A DNA stretch of 5,512 nucleotides from CAZIMM01 sp964540415 (GTDB lineage: Bacteria; Bacillota; Clostridia; Oscillospirales; Acutalibacteraceae). The stretch spans positions 1 through 5,512 of the forward strand of contig CAZIMM010000120.1 in the NCBI GenBank assembly GCA_964540415.1, in the 5' to 3' direction. This document shows positions 5,332 to 5,512 of the stretch, in pieces. The translations under genes were made by a program, and so were the position numbers. Under the pieces are notes generated by a model. That model made no database searches, was not told the origin of the DNA, and worked only from the letters and a program-made list of their open reading frames with translations. Positions within the stretch are counted from its first letter, which is position 1, and every line of letters begins with the position of its first letter.

Positions 5332-5512
5332 ATGCTTGACAGAATCCGTCAAATCGCAGCCGCATTTCTCGCTTTTGCAGCCATAATCTCTTCGGTGCTT
5401 TTCCCGGGCACTGTCGAGCCGACTCCTCTTGAGAACAGAATATATACGGACGGTGAGCTTGTGGTTGAGCCCGATGTGAATTCCTGCCTTGATGTTGCGG
5501 TGCTCGACGGGG
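5332..5512 (+). CDS. Exported or membrane-anchored protein, N-terminal part only
   Basis: An open frame from the ATG at 5332 runs to the window edge without a stop (60 full codons), so it is a partial gene. The start has AAAGAGGG (5317-5324) 7 bp upstream and its own promoter. The N-terminus is a classic export signal: MLDRIRQ with two arginines, then a hydrophobic core from about residue 8 to 24 (IAAAFLAFAAIISSVLF). A polar stretch rich in acidic residues follows, containing ENRIYTDGELVVEPDV. No clear signal peptidase site is seen, so a retained anchor is possible. I do not recognise the family from this fragment. It may be an extracellular partner of the same sugar locus, but the separate promoter gives no proof. 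Confidence 0.75.
   Translation, partial: MLDRIRQIAAAFLAFAAIISSVLFPGTVEPTPLENRIYTDGELVVEPDVNSCLDVAVLDG

Noticed and set aside
1..5512. CRISPR array, tRNA, rRNA, insertion sequence or phage-type gene
   Set aside because: No regularly spaced repeats, no cloverleaf-like segment, no transposase or integrase motif and no terminal inverted repeats were seen on either strand.

Overview
The window looks like chromosomal DNA of a Gram-positive, probably anaerobic gut-type Clostridia (Oscillospiraceae/Ruminococcaceae-like) bacterium. The evidence is strong GGAGG-type ribosome binding sites, tightly packed operon genes, an MsmR-like AraC regulator, a BspA-type leucine-rich repeat protein and a rho-independent terminator with a clean T tract. 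The taxon is inferred from gene style, not from a marker gene.

Layout: positions 1-79 hold no gene I can support. Positions 80-115 hold a strong terminator for the minus strand. From 4164 down to 152 the minus strand carries a three-gene operon, in transcription order: (1) a cytoplasmic GH28-like right-handed beta-helix protein (4164-3070); (2) a membrane-anchored BspA-type LRR protein (3077-1983), overlapping gene 1 by 8 bp; (3) a 12-TM-type MFS/GPH-like transporter (1981-152), starting 1 bp after gene 2. Positions 4165-4425 are a divergent control region. From 4426 to 5214 the plus strand carries an AraC-family regulator. After a weak inverted repeat, a recognisable promoter (5266-5294) drives a new plus-strand gene, starting at 5332 and cut by the window edge, that begins with a signal peptide or membrane anchor.

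How the parts may work together: the locus reads as a small carbohydrate-uptake cassette. The transporter would import an oligosaccharide or uronide-type sugar, the beta-helix enzyme (no signal peptide) would process it inside the cell, and the regulator would sense it through its N-terminal cupin domain. The LRR protein, with its repeat domain predicted outside the cell, is the unexpected part and might help capture substrate or contact the transporter or cell surface. The substrate cannot be read from the sequence.

The most interesting point is the control region. Two divergent promoters have abutting -35 boxes, and a 17-bp direct repeat with an exact 21-bp period lies over the regulator's own promoter and just upstream of the operon promoter's -35 box. 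This is the geometry expected of an AraC-type operator that would repress the regulator and activate the operon from a single site.
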